Of a stretch of DNA of 5,851 nucleotides, positions 1-5,477 are shown piece by piece. How positions within the stretch are numbered: position 1 is the stretch's first letter; the number at the start of each line of letters is the position of its first letter. The notes beneath the pieces are model-generated. The model had not been told where the DNA came from and searched no databases. It worked only from the letters and a program-made list of their open reading frames with translations. Source of the DNA: an uncultured Lachnospiraceae bacterium (GTDB lineage Bacteria > Bacillota > Clostridia > Lachnospirales > Lachnospiraceae). Both the position numbers and the translations under genes were made by a program. The stretch lies in assembly GCA_910587105.1 (NCBI GenBank), contig CAJUMB010000037.1, positions 29,263 through 35,113 of the forward strand, read 5' to 3'.

Positions 1-63
1 TCTCCCACCAAGTGTGACGCACATCTGACAAAAAGCATTTTTAAGACACGCTCTGGAAGGTAA
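1..63 (+). CDS. Possible C-terminal tail of an upstream gene (partial)
   Basis: Reading from base 1 in frame 1, 20 sense codons run without interruption to a TAA at 61-63. The other two forward frames are closed early, by TGA at 26-28 and TGA at 13-15. The tail is basic and ends in TRSGR. A stop 8 nt before the next start at 72 would fit an operon junction, and the ribosome binding site of the next gene (GGAAGG, 55-60) would then lie inside this tail. An open stretch of 20 codons is quite likely by chance and I do not recognise the peptide, so this is only a possibility. The alternative is plain intergenic DNA. Confidence 0.25.
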   Translation, partial: SPTKCDAHLTKSIFKTRSGR

Positions 64-71
64 AAAATTTT

Positions 72-860
72 ATGATTACAAGTACTTCGAATACACAAGT
101 AAAAAATATCATACAGCTGCAGAAAACCACAAAAGCCCGAAAAAAGCAAGGGCTTTTTGTGGTTGAAGGGTGGAAAATGTGCCGGGAGATGCCAAAGGAA
201 TGGCTGCAGTCAGTGTACGCATCGGAAGAGTTTCTGGAGAATATGTCAGAGCAGACCCGGAGAGAATATGAGGAGAGAGGAATTCTAAATAGGGTGGCGG
301 AACATGTATTTCTGCACATGAGCCAGACAAAGACGCCTCAGGGGATTCTCGCAGTTGGCAGACAGCCCGTCTATACCCTGGAGGAGATCGCCGGCGGCAG
401 AGATGCACCTCTGATAATTGCACTGGAAGACCTGCAGGACCCGGGGAATGTGGGGACGATTCTGCGGACAGCGGAAGCGGCCGGTGCGGCCGGGATCCTG
501 CTGAGCAGACAGTCTGCAGACCTTTTCAATCCCAAAACCGTGCGTGCTACCATGGGGGCTGTTTACCGGCTCCCGTTTCTCTATGTGGAATGTCTTACTG
601 AGTCGGTTCAGGAGCTGAAACGGCGCGGATATACCGTCTATGCGGCAAAAATGGACGGCAGGCCGTATGATGAAAAGGACTACACAAAGAAAACGGTGTT
701 TCTAATTGGAAATGAGGGAAACGGCCTGACAGCACAGATGCAGAAAGAGGCAGATGAGGCAGTATGTATCCCCATGGAGGGGAAAACCGAGTCGTTAAAT
801 GCCAGTGTGGCGGCGGGGATTCTCATGTATGAGGCAGCACGGCAGCGCAGAAGGAAATAA
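72..860 (+). CDS. TrmH/SpoU-family RNA 2'-O-methyltransferase
   Basis: Predicted 262-residue SPOUT-class enzyme that transfers a methyl group from S-adenosylmethionine to a ribose 2'-OH of rRNA or tRNA in the cytoplasm. Residues 1-100 look like the L30e-like substrate-binding domain typical of the family, with FVVEG at 29-33 and the TPQGILAV segment at 88-95. Residues 114-258 are the knotted catalytic domain. Motif 1 is DLQDPGNVGTILRTAEAAGA (120-139, with N126, R132 and E135). Motif 2 is GNEGNGL (213-219). Motif 3 is the IPM.G..ESLNASVA segment (233-247, with N243). All three are intact and the length is normal. ATG at 72 follows GGAAGG at 55-60 with 11 nt between. The RNA target cannot be read from sequence; 23S rRNA or tRNA are both possible. 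A dedicated promoter for the next gene suggests it is not obligatorily co-transcribed with the run downstream. Confidence 0.93.
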   Translation: MITSTSNTQVKNIIQLQKTTKARKKQGLFVVEGWKMCREMPKEWLQSVYASEEFLENMSEQTRREYEERGILNRVAEHVFLHMSQTKTPQGILAVGRQPVYTLEEIAGGRDAPLIIALEDLQDPGNVGTILRTAEAAGAAGILLSRQSADLFNPKTVRATMGAVYRLPFLYVECLTESVQELKRRGYTVYAAKMDGRPYDEKDYTKKTVFLIGNEGNGLTAQMQKEADEAVCIPMEGKTESLNASVAAGILMYEAARQRRRK

Positions 861-865
861 ATGTA

Positions 866-898
866 AAGGTTTCGTTAAGGATTTCTAAAAAAGGTTTC
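866..898 (+). promoter_or_regulatory. Three AAGG(A)TTTC direct repeats upstream of a promoter
   Basis: AAGGTTTC occurs at 866-873, AAGGATTTC at 877-885 and AAGGTTTC at 891-898. Their starts are 11 and 14 bp apart, so the first two sit about one helical turn apart on the same strand. The third overlaps the place where a -35 element would lie for the -10 at 918-923; that hexamer is poor (TTTCCC, 3 of 6 matches to TTGACA). Direct repeats near helical spacing next to a weak -35 are what is known for OmpR/PhoB-type response-regulator sites. That this is such a site is inference; no regulator gene lies in the window. The short A/T-rich repeats could also be chance. Confidence 0.35.
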
Positions 899-914
899 CC
901 TTGAAATCATTTAA
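875..914 (+). other. Imperfect dyad between trmH-family gene and promoter
   Basis: TTAA (875-878) pairs with TTAA (911-914), GATTTC (880-885) with GAAATC (903-908), and AAGG (891-894) with CCTT (899-902), closing a TTTC tetraloop. There is a 5-nt bulge on the left arm (886-890). In RNA from the upstream gene this could be an A/U-rich hairpin after its stop codon. A real U-run does not follow (ATTTAATGG), so it would be a poor intrinsic terminator. It overlaps the direct repeats and the spacer of the promoter, so a role as a protein-binding dyad is equally possible. No other terminator is visible after the methyltransferase gene. Confidence 0.25.
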
Positions 915-923
915 TGGTATAAT
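915..923 (+). promoter_or_regulatory. Extended -10 promoter (TGGTATAAT)
   Basis: A perfect TATAAT at 918-923 is preceded by TGG at 915-917, giving the TGn extension that lets the housekeeping sigma factor work without a good -35. At 17-bp spacing the -35 position (895-900) reads TTTCCC, which is weak. Transcription would begin near 930, about 130 nt before the NfeD start. It is the only convincing promoter in the window and probably drives everything from 1062 onward. Confidence 0.7.
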
Positions 924-929
924 GAAAAT

Positions 930-1061
930 CATATAGATAACTGCAAATTCCAGAGTCACGGGTTTGGGAAAAAGACACACGCTAAACTTTGGTTATGCAA
1001 TGGAATGGGTGTTTTGTGATTTTCTAAATTGAGATTCATCAGACAGAGAGGGGGACAGCAT
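930..1061 (+). other. Leader region before the NfeD gene, no recognised element
   Basis: About 130 nt would be transcribed upstream of the NfeD start. I see no stable hairpin plus U-run, no riboswitch I recognise and no obvious ARG box. Two overlapping 10-codon ATG frames exist (995-1027 and 1000-1032) but neither has a convincing ribosome binding site. The one usable translation signal is the purine-rich stretch AGAGAGGGGGA at 1045-1055. Confidence 0.4.
1045..1055 (+). promoter_or_regulatory. Ribosome binding site fixing the NfeD start
   Basis: AGAGAGGGGGA lies 6 nt before ATG 1062. The frame is also open upstream to a TTG at 1029, but that TTG has no Shine-Dalgarno and would place this purine tract inside the coding region. 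The start at 1062 is therefore preferred. Confidence 0.75.
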
Positions 1062-1526
1062 ATGAGTTTGGAACTGAATATTACGATTTTCTGGCTGGGG
1101 CTTTTGATTGTACTTTTGTTAATTGAGGCGGCTACCATGGGCTTGACCACTATCTGGTTCGCCGGGGGTGCGCTGGTATCTTTTTTTGCGGCACTATTTT
1201 GGGTACCCCTTGCTGTACAGATTGTTCTGTTTATAGCGGTGTCGCTGGCTCTTCTGATTTTTACCAGACCTGCAGCGGTGCGGTTTATGAACCAGAAGAC
1301 GGAGAAAACCAACGTATACAGCCTTCTGGGAGAAAAGGGCATGGTGACAGAAACCATTGAAAATCTCAAGGGTACTGGCCGGGTTAAGCTTAATGGTGTA
1401 GATTGGACGGCACGTACAAGAGAGGACGGGTGTGTGATTCCTGTGGACACAGTTGTGGCCATACAGGAAGTGCAGGGGGTAAAGTTAATTGTAGAACGCT
1501 GCGTGGATGATAAAAAGGAGGGCTGA
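1062..1526 (+). CDS. NfeD-family membrane protein (short form)
   Basis: A 154-residue protein of the short NfeD class, the usual partner of SPFH/stomatin-like proteins. Three hydrophobic segments span about residues 9-25, 29-46 and 50-67, with a conserved-looking Glu22 in the first loop. A soluble C-terminal domain of about residues 84-148 follows and has the NfeD OB-fold pattern: GEKGMV (90-95), GTGRVKLNG (104-112) then W115, and a V..VDTVVAIQEVQG..L.VE pattern at the end. The ClpP-like serine-protease domain of long NfeD proteins is absent, as is normal for this subtype. It probably sits in the cytoplasmic membrane and supports assembly or placement of the SPFH protein encoded 2 nt downstream. 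That role is known for the family and inferred here. It is the first gene after the promoter at 915-923. Confidence 0.9.
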   Translation: MSLELNITIFWLGLLIVLLLIEAATMGLTTIWFAGGALVSFFAALFWVPLAVQIVLFIAVSLALLIFTRPAAVRFMNQKTEKTNVYSLLGEKGMVTETIENLKGTGRVKLNGVDWTARTREDGCVIPVDTVVAIQEVQGVKLIVERCVDDKKEG

Positions 1527-1528
1527 AT

Positions 1529-2464
1529 ATGGCAGGTTTTATCACATTTATTATATTTTTGATTATTGCTTTGATGGTACTGGCATCCTGTATCAAGATT
1601 GTGCCCCAGGCATCGGCATTGATTTTGGAGCGCCTGGGCGCATACAGGGGAACCTGGGGAGTTGGCATTCATTTTAAAGTGCCTTTTATTGAGCGGGTTG
1701 CGAAACGGGTGAATTTAAAGGAGCAGGTGGTGGATTTTCCGCCTCAGCCAGTAATCACTAAAGATAATGTCACCATGCGCATTGACACGGTGGTTTTTTT
1801 CCAGATTACAGACCCTAAGCTCTATGCCTACGGGGTGGATAATCCCATTATGGCCATTGAGAATCTGTCGGCTACCACTCTGCGGAATATTATCGGTGAT
1901 ATGGAGCTGGATGAGACTCTTACTTCCCGTGAAGTCATCAATACAAAGATGAGGGCTTCCCTGGATGAGGCCACAGATCCTTGGGGAATCAAAGTAAACA
2001 GAGTGGAGCTGAAAAATATTATACCACCTGAGGCAATCCAGGATGCCATGGAAAAACAGATGAAAGCGGAGAGGGAGAGACGGGAGTCGATTCTGATTGC
2101 AGAAGGAGAGAAGCGTTCCACCATTCTGGTGGCAGAAGGAAAGAAGGAATCCGCGATTCTGGAAGCAGAGGCAGAAAAGCAGGCGGCAATCCTTCGGGCA
2201 GAGGCCCAGAAAGAGCGGATGATCCGTGAGGCAGAGGGGCAGGCGGAAGCCATTATGAAAGTCCAGCAGGCCAATGCAGATGGTATCCGGTTTATCAGAG
2301 AGGCCGGAGCGGACCAGGCAGTGCTGACCATTAAGAGTCTGGAGGCATTTGCAAAGGCGGCTGACGGGAAAGCTACGAAGATTATTATTCCGTCAGAGCT
2401 GCAGGGTCTGGCGGGGCTGGCATCGTCCCTGAAAGAAGTGATAACAGAAAATCCGCAGAAGTGA
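1529..2464 (+). CDS. SPFH/stomatin-like (QmcA/paraslipin-type) membrane scaffold protein
   Basis: A 311-residue protein. Residues 4-21 are an N-terminal membrane anchor. The SPFH domain covers about residues 22-180 and shows the QmcA/paraslipin hallmarks KIVPQ (23-27), LERLG (33-37), SMELDE-like GDMELDE (123-129), DEATDPWGIKV (146-156) and MKAER (178-182). A long charged helix of 11-residue repeats follows (186-240), then a C-terminal helix and a hydrophobic IIIPSELQGLAGL tail segment (286-296). Such proteins oligomerise into membrane microdomain cages. Strong Shine-Dalgarno AAGGAGGG (1515-1522) lies 6 nt before the ATG. The 2-nt gap from NfeD matches the known NfeD-SPFH pairing, as in the E. 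coli ybbJ-qmcA pair. LASC at 18-21 resembles a lipobox, but no positive charge precedes the hydrophobic stretch, so a simple anchor is more likely. Full length, nothing broken. Confidence 0.95.
   Translation: MAGFITFIIFLIIALMVLASCIKIVPQASALILERLGAYRGTWGVGIHFKVPFIERVAKRVNLKEQVVDFPPQPVITKDNVTMRIDTVVFFQITDPKLYAYGVDNPIMAIENLSATTLRNIIGDMELDETLTSREVINTKMRASLDEATDPWGIKVNRVELKNIIPPEAIQDAMEKQMKAERERRESILIAEGEKRSTILVAEGKKESAILEAEAEKQAAILRAEAQKERMIREAEGQAEAIMKVQQANADGIRFIREAGADQAVLTIKSLEAFAKAADGKATKIIIPSELQGLAGLASSLKEVITENPQK
2084..2248 (+). repeat. Five tandem 11-residue (33-bp) coding repeats in the SPFH protein
   Basis: Residues 186-240 divide exactly into five hendecads: ESILIAEGEKR, STILVAEGKKE, SAILEAEAEKQ, AAILRAEAQKE and RMIREAEGQAE. 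A sixth, decayed unit starts at A241. Each carries an I/L pair near its start and an AE(G/A) core. The 11-residue period is known for SPFH helices packed in parallel in a cage wall. The DNA is diverged between units, so this is an old protein repeat and not a recent tandem duplication. Confidence 0.85.
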
Positions 2465-2478
2465 TGAGGTGACGGCAG

Positions 2479-3621
2479 ATGAAACCGGTACTGGATCTCT
2501 CGAAAGAGTACGGGATTGTGCTGGAGGGCGGCGGAGCCAGGGGTGCTTATCAAATCGGGGCATGGAAGGCCCTGAAAGAAGCCGGCGTAAAAATAAAAGG
2601 AATTGCAGGTACCAGTGTGGGCGCTTTAAACGGCGCCCTTATGTGTATGGAAGATTATGAAAATGCGGAAAAAGTGTGGAAAGATATTTCATACTCCAAA
2701 GTTATGGATGTGGATGATGCACTGATGTCCCAGCTGTTCCAGGGAAAAATTCCGCTGGGTGAAGCGTTTGAGATTCTTTTTTCCACCATGAAAGACGGGG
2801 GTGTGGATGTGGCTCCTCTGCGGAGTCTGATCAATCAGTACGTGGACGCGGAACAAATACAGGCATCTCCTGTAGAATTTTATATTCTTACATTCTGTGT
2901 GGATGAATTAAAGGAGCTGGATGTGGATGTACACCAAATCCAGCCGGAGGAACTGCCGGATCTGCTTTTAGCCAGCGCATATATTTTTCCTTTGTTTAAA
3001 AATGAAAAACTTCAGGGAAAAACATTCATAGACGGTGGTGTAATCAACAATGTTCCGCTGGGCTCCCTGGTAAACCGGGGATATGAAGATATTATTATGA
3101 TCCGAATATATGGGCCTGGCAGGGAAAAAAGGGTGAAAATTCCGGAGGGGACCTCTGTTTATTCGGTAGAACCCCGGATTCATCTGGGGAATATCATTGA
3201 ATTTGACGCGCAGAAAAGCAGACGGAATATGACAGCGGGGTATTACGATACCATGCGTATGATATACGGGTTGAAAGGTAGCATTTATTATGTGGATGCT
3301 CCGGAAGATGAGAGATTCTATCTGAACCGGCTGGCTTGTCTGAATTCTGACAGCGGACTGCGGAAATTTGTGGAAAGCCGTTTAAGCCAGGTCGCCCATG
3401 AACTGAAGCTGTCTTCCGGTTGGAATTATCAGGAATTATATCTGGCAGTTCTGGAAGCAGCAGCCCGTCTGCTGCACATTAAAAAATATAAAGTGTATAC
3501 TTTAGAAGCTCTGGAGAAGGCTGTTGCTTTGAGAAAACATAGATTGACGGAGGGGAAGAAGACACCGCTATTTGCAGAATTATTGTACCAAGGCGGAATT
3601 GAGGAGGATATAGAGCCATGA
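2479..3621 (+). CDS. Patatin-like phospholipase with C-terminal extension
   Basis: A 380-residue predicted acyl hydrolase with a Ser-Asp dyad. The oxyanion loop is GGGARG (17-22), the nucleophile elbow is GTSVG (44-48, Ser46), a conserved ASAYIFP block is at 165-171, and the catalytic Asp is in DGG (185-187, Asp185). All are intact, so an active lipid acyl hydrolase is expected. The patatin domain ends near residue 215. The remaining roughly 165 residues lack any motif I recognise and include a helical, Leu/Ala-rich part (about 310-365). No signal peptide or membrane span is seen, so it should act at the inner face of the membrane. GAGGTGA at 2466-2472 lies 6 nt before ATG 2479, 14 nt after the SPFH stop. 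Its position behind NfeD and SPFH suggests action on microdomain lipids. The substrate is unknown; phospholipid, lysophospholipid or other acyl esters are all possible. Confidence 0.93.
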   Translation: MKPVLDLSKEYGIVLEGGGARGAYQIGAWKALKEAGVKIKGIAGTSVGALNGALMCMEDYENAEKVWKDISYSKVMDVDDALMSQLFQGKIPLGEAFEILFSTMKDGGVDVAPLRSLINQYVDAEQIQASPVEFYILTFCVDELKELDVDVHQIQPEELPDLLLASAYIFPLFKNEKLQGKTFIDGGVINNVPLGSLVNRGYEDIIMIRIYGPGREKRVKIPEGTSVYSVEPRIHLGNIIEFDAQKSRRNMTAGYYDTMRMIYGLKGSIYYVDAPEDERFYLNRLACLNSDSGLRKFVESRLSQVAHELKLSSGWNYQELYLAVLEAAARLLHIKKYKVYTLEALEKAVALRKHRLTEGKKTPLFAELLYQGGIEEDIEP

Positions 3622-4613
3622 ATTTAAAAAACCGTAATTTTTTAACACTGAAAGATTTTACCCCGGAAGAAATTACTTATCTGCTGGACCTGTCCGCAGA
3701 TTTGAAGGAAAAAAAGAAAAAGGGGATTCCTGTGGATCACTACAGAGGCAAAAATGTTGCACTGATTTTTGAAAAAACCAGTACCAGAACCAGGTGTGCC
3801 TTTGAAGTGGCTGCTCATGACCTGGGGATGGGAACTACTTATCTGGACCCATCTGGTTCGCAGATAGGGAAAAAGGAAAGCATTGCAGACACGGCACGGG
3901 TTTTGGGAAGGATGTATGAGGGAATCGAGTACCGGGGATTCGGACAGGAGATTGTAGAGGAACTGGCAGAGCATGCAGGTGTTCCGGTGTGGAACGGCCT
4001 GACCAATGAATACCACCCCACACAGATGCTGGCGGATCTGCTGACTATCCGGGAAAATTTCGGAAAACTGAAAGGAATTAAATTGGTCTATATGGGGGAC
4101 GCCCGATACAATATGGGGAATTCCCTGATGATTGCCTGTGCCAAAATGGGAATGCATTTCACAGCCTGTACAACCAAGAAGTATTTCCCCAATACAGAGC
4201 TGGTAGAACTCTGCAAAGGTTATGCCAGGGAGAGCGGGGGTTCCATTACCCTGACAGAAGATGTGAAGCAGGGGACAAAGGATGCAGATGTGATCTACAC
4301 AGATGTATGGGTGTCCATGGGCGAACCGGATGAAGTGTGGGAGGAGCGGATACAGGAGCTGACGCCTTATAAAGTGACAAAAGAGGTAATGGAAAATGCT
4401 TCGGAATATGCGATTTTCCTGCACTGTCTCCCGGCTTTTCACGATTTGAAAACAACTATCGGAAAAGAGATGGGGGAAAGATTTTGTCTTCAGGATATGG
4501 AAGTGACGGACGAAGTGTTTGAATCCGCCCAATCGAAAGTGTTTGATGAAGCGGAAAACCGCATGCATACCATTAAAGCTGTTATGGCAGCCACATTAGG
4601 GGATTTTTCATGA
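3618..4613 (+). CDS. argF: Ornithine carbamoyltransferase
   Basis: A 331-residue cytosolic enzyme that makes citrulline and phosphate from ornithine and carbamoyl phosphate, normally as a trimer. The carbamoyl-phosphate site is STRTR (55-59) plus HPTQ (133-136), matching the usual family numbering. The ornithine site shows D229 and SMGE (233-236). The HCLPAFHD block (269-276) carries the catalytic Cys270. Length is normal. SMG plus HCLP argue for ornithine over aspartate or putrescine as acceptor. Its ATG overlaps the phospholipase stop as ATGA (3618-3621), with GAGGAGG at 3601-3607, so the two are translationally coupled. No other arginine gene is nearby, and no ARG box is evident at the promoter. 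An anabolic role (ArgF) is assumed because arcA and arcC are absent here, but a catabolic ArcB role cannot be excluded from sequence. Confidence 0.95.
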   Translation: MNLKNRNFLTLKDFTPEEITYLLDLSADLKEKKKKGIPVDHYRGKNVALIFEKTSTRTRCAFEVAAHDLGMGTTYLDPSGSQIGKKESIADTARVLGRMYEGIEYRGFGQEIVEELAEHAGVPVWNGLTNEYHPTQMLADLLTIRENFGKLKGIKLVYMGDARYNMGNSLMIACAKMGMHFTACTTKKYFPNTELVELCKGYARESGGSITLTEDVKQGTKDADVIYTDVWVSMGEPDEVWEERIQELTPYKVTKEVMENASEYAIFLHCLPAFHDLKTTIGKEMGERFCLQDMEVTDEVFESAQSKVFDEAENRMHTIKAVMAATLGDFS

Positions 4614-5419
4614 GTGATGATGTCCTGAATGCGGAAGAAATCAAGAGCTGTCTGCATACAAAGTGGCTGGGCCAGAGCATATACTGCAGAGAAACCGTTG
4701 ATTCCACCAATACCTGGGCCAGACGTCTGGCAGCAGAAGGGGCTGTACATGGCACCGTTGTATTTGCAGAAGAACAGACCAGCGGGAAAGGACGGCGGGG
4801 CAGAGGGTGGGTCATGCCAAAGGGAAGTTCTGTGGCCATGACCTGTATTCTCAGGCCACAGCTGAATCCACAAAATGCTTCCATGCTGACATTGGTTATG
4901 GGACTCAGTGTGGCGCAGGCGTGCCGCAGATTGTATCAAGTGGAAGCCATGATCAAGTGGCCAAATGATATTGTAATATCCGGGAAGAAAATCTGCGGTA
5001 TTTTGACGGAGATGAATGTGAGAGATGACCATATACGTGATCTGGTAATTGGCGTGGGCATTAACGGGAACCTGACAAATTTTCCTGAAGAACTGGCAGA
5101 AACCGCTTCCAGTATCCAGACAGAGCTTGGACATGCTATTTCCCGGGCGCCGCTGTCGGCGGCGGTATTGGAGCAGTTTGAGAGCAATTATGAGAAATTT
5201 TGTGTCTATGAGGACTTTTCTCAGCTCCAGGGAGACTATAACCGGATATTAATCAATCAGAACCGGAAAGTCCGGGTTCTGGAAATCGGACATGAATGGG
5301 AAGGGACTGCCAGGGGAATAGACATCAGAGGAGAGCTTCTGGTGGAAAAGGAAGACCATACGGTAGCAGCTGTGAGTGCCGGGGAAGTATCTGTGCGTGG
5401 TGTGTATGGATATGTGTAA
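4610..5419 (+). CDS. birA: Biotin--[acetyl-CoA carboxylase] ligase, monofunctional
   Basis: A 269-residue biotin-protein ligase that activates biotin with ATP and attaches it to the carrier lysine of carboxylases such as acetyl-CoA or pyruvate carboxylase. Catalytic-domain landmarks are VDSTN (30-34), the biotinyl-AMP loop SGKGRRGRGW (58-67), KWPND with catalytic Lys116 (116-120), CGILTE downstream of it, and GVGIN. A C-terminal SH3-like domain (about 222-267) ends in the typical SAGEVSVRG. The protein begins directly at the catalytic domain, so the N-terminal helix-turn-helix of bifunctional BirA repressors is missing and it should not repress biotin genes itself. ATG overlaps the argF stop as ATGA (4610-4613), with AGGGGA at 4598-4603. 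The usual INVN after GVG reads INGN here, a mild deviation. Confidence 0.94.
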   Translation: MSDDVLNAEEIKSCLHTKWLGQSIYCRETVDSTNTWARRLAAEGAVHGTVVFAEEQTSGKGRRGRGWVMPKGSSVAMTCILRPQLNPQNASMLTLVMGLSVAQACRRLYQVEAMIKWPNDIVISGKKICGILTEMNVRDDHIRDLVIGVGINGNLTNFPEELAETASSIQTELGHAISRAPLSAAVLEQFESNYEKFCVYEDFSQLQGDYNRILINQNRKVRVLEIGHEWEGTARGIDIRGELLVEKEDHTVAAVSAGEVSVRGVYGYV

Positions 5420-5420
5420 A

Positions 5421-5459
5421 AGATAAGGAACTGTGAGTAAATTATCTGCTGACAGGTCC
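5421..5459 (+). other. Two interleaved short dyads in the birA-downstream gap
   Basis: AGATAA (5421-5426) is complementary to TTATCT (5442-5447). GGAACTGT (5427-5434) is complementary to ACAGGTCC (5452-5459) with one mismatch. The arms interleave, so the two hairpins are mutually exclusive in practice; with no linker between the first arms, a simple pseudoknot is sterically unlikely. No U-run follows, so this is not an intrinsic terminator. The second arm ends 8 nt before the AGGAGG of the next gene. Short A/T-rich arms like these may be chance. Confidence 0.2.
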
Positions 5460-5467
5460 TAATTGCC

Positions 5468-5473
5468 AGGAGG
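5468..5473 (+). promoter_or_regulatory. Ribosome binding site fixing the start of the last gene
   Basis: A perfect AGGAGG lies 4 nt before ATG 5478. The frame is open back to TTG 5463, but that codon lies upstream of the ribosome binding site, which would then be coding. ATG 5478 is therefore the start. Confidence 0.85.
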
Positions 5474-5477
5474 TTAT

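Noticed and set aside
25..60. CTGACA at 25-30 as a -35 element for the methyltransferase gene
   Set aside because: No -10-like hexamer appears 16-18 bp downstream; the gene is probably read from further upstream.
995..1032. Two overlapping 10-codon ATG frames in the leader, considered as a leader peptide
   Set aside because: Neither has a credible Shine-Dalgarno or a run of regulatory codons, and no attenuator hairpin with a U-run follows.
861..1061. An extracytoplasmic-function (SigW-like) promoter, as known for some SPFH operons of Bacillus
   Set aside because: No AAC-type -35 with a CGT-type -10 at the right distance was found; the only convincing signal is the housekeeping extended -10 at 915-923.
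956..1672. A 238-codon antisense frame across the leader, NfeD gene and start of the SPFH gene
   Set aside because: It is opposite two well-supported genes, shows no motif and has a composition typical of a shadow frame.
1828..2553. A 241-codon antisense frame opposite the SPFH gene with repetitive Ser/Ala/Arg-rich sequence
   Set aside because: The apparent repeats are the reverse-strand image of the 11-residue coiled-coil repeats on the + strand; no independent start signal or domain.
3642..4568. A 308-codon open frame antisense to argF
   Set aside because: It lies wholly opposite an intact, motif-complete argF, its translation has no recognisable domain, and codon bias of the sense gene easily leaves such antisense frames open.
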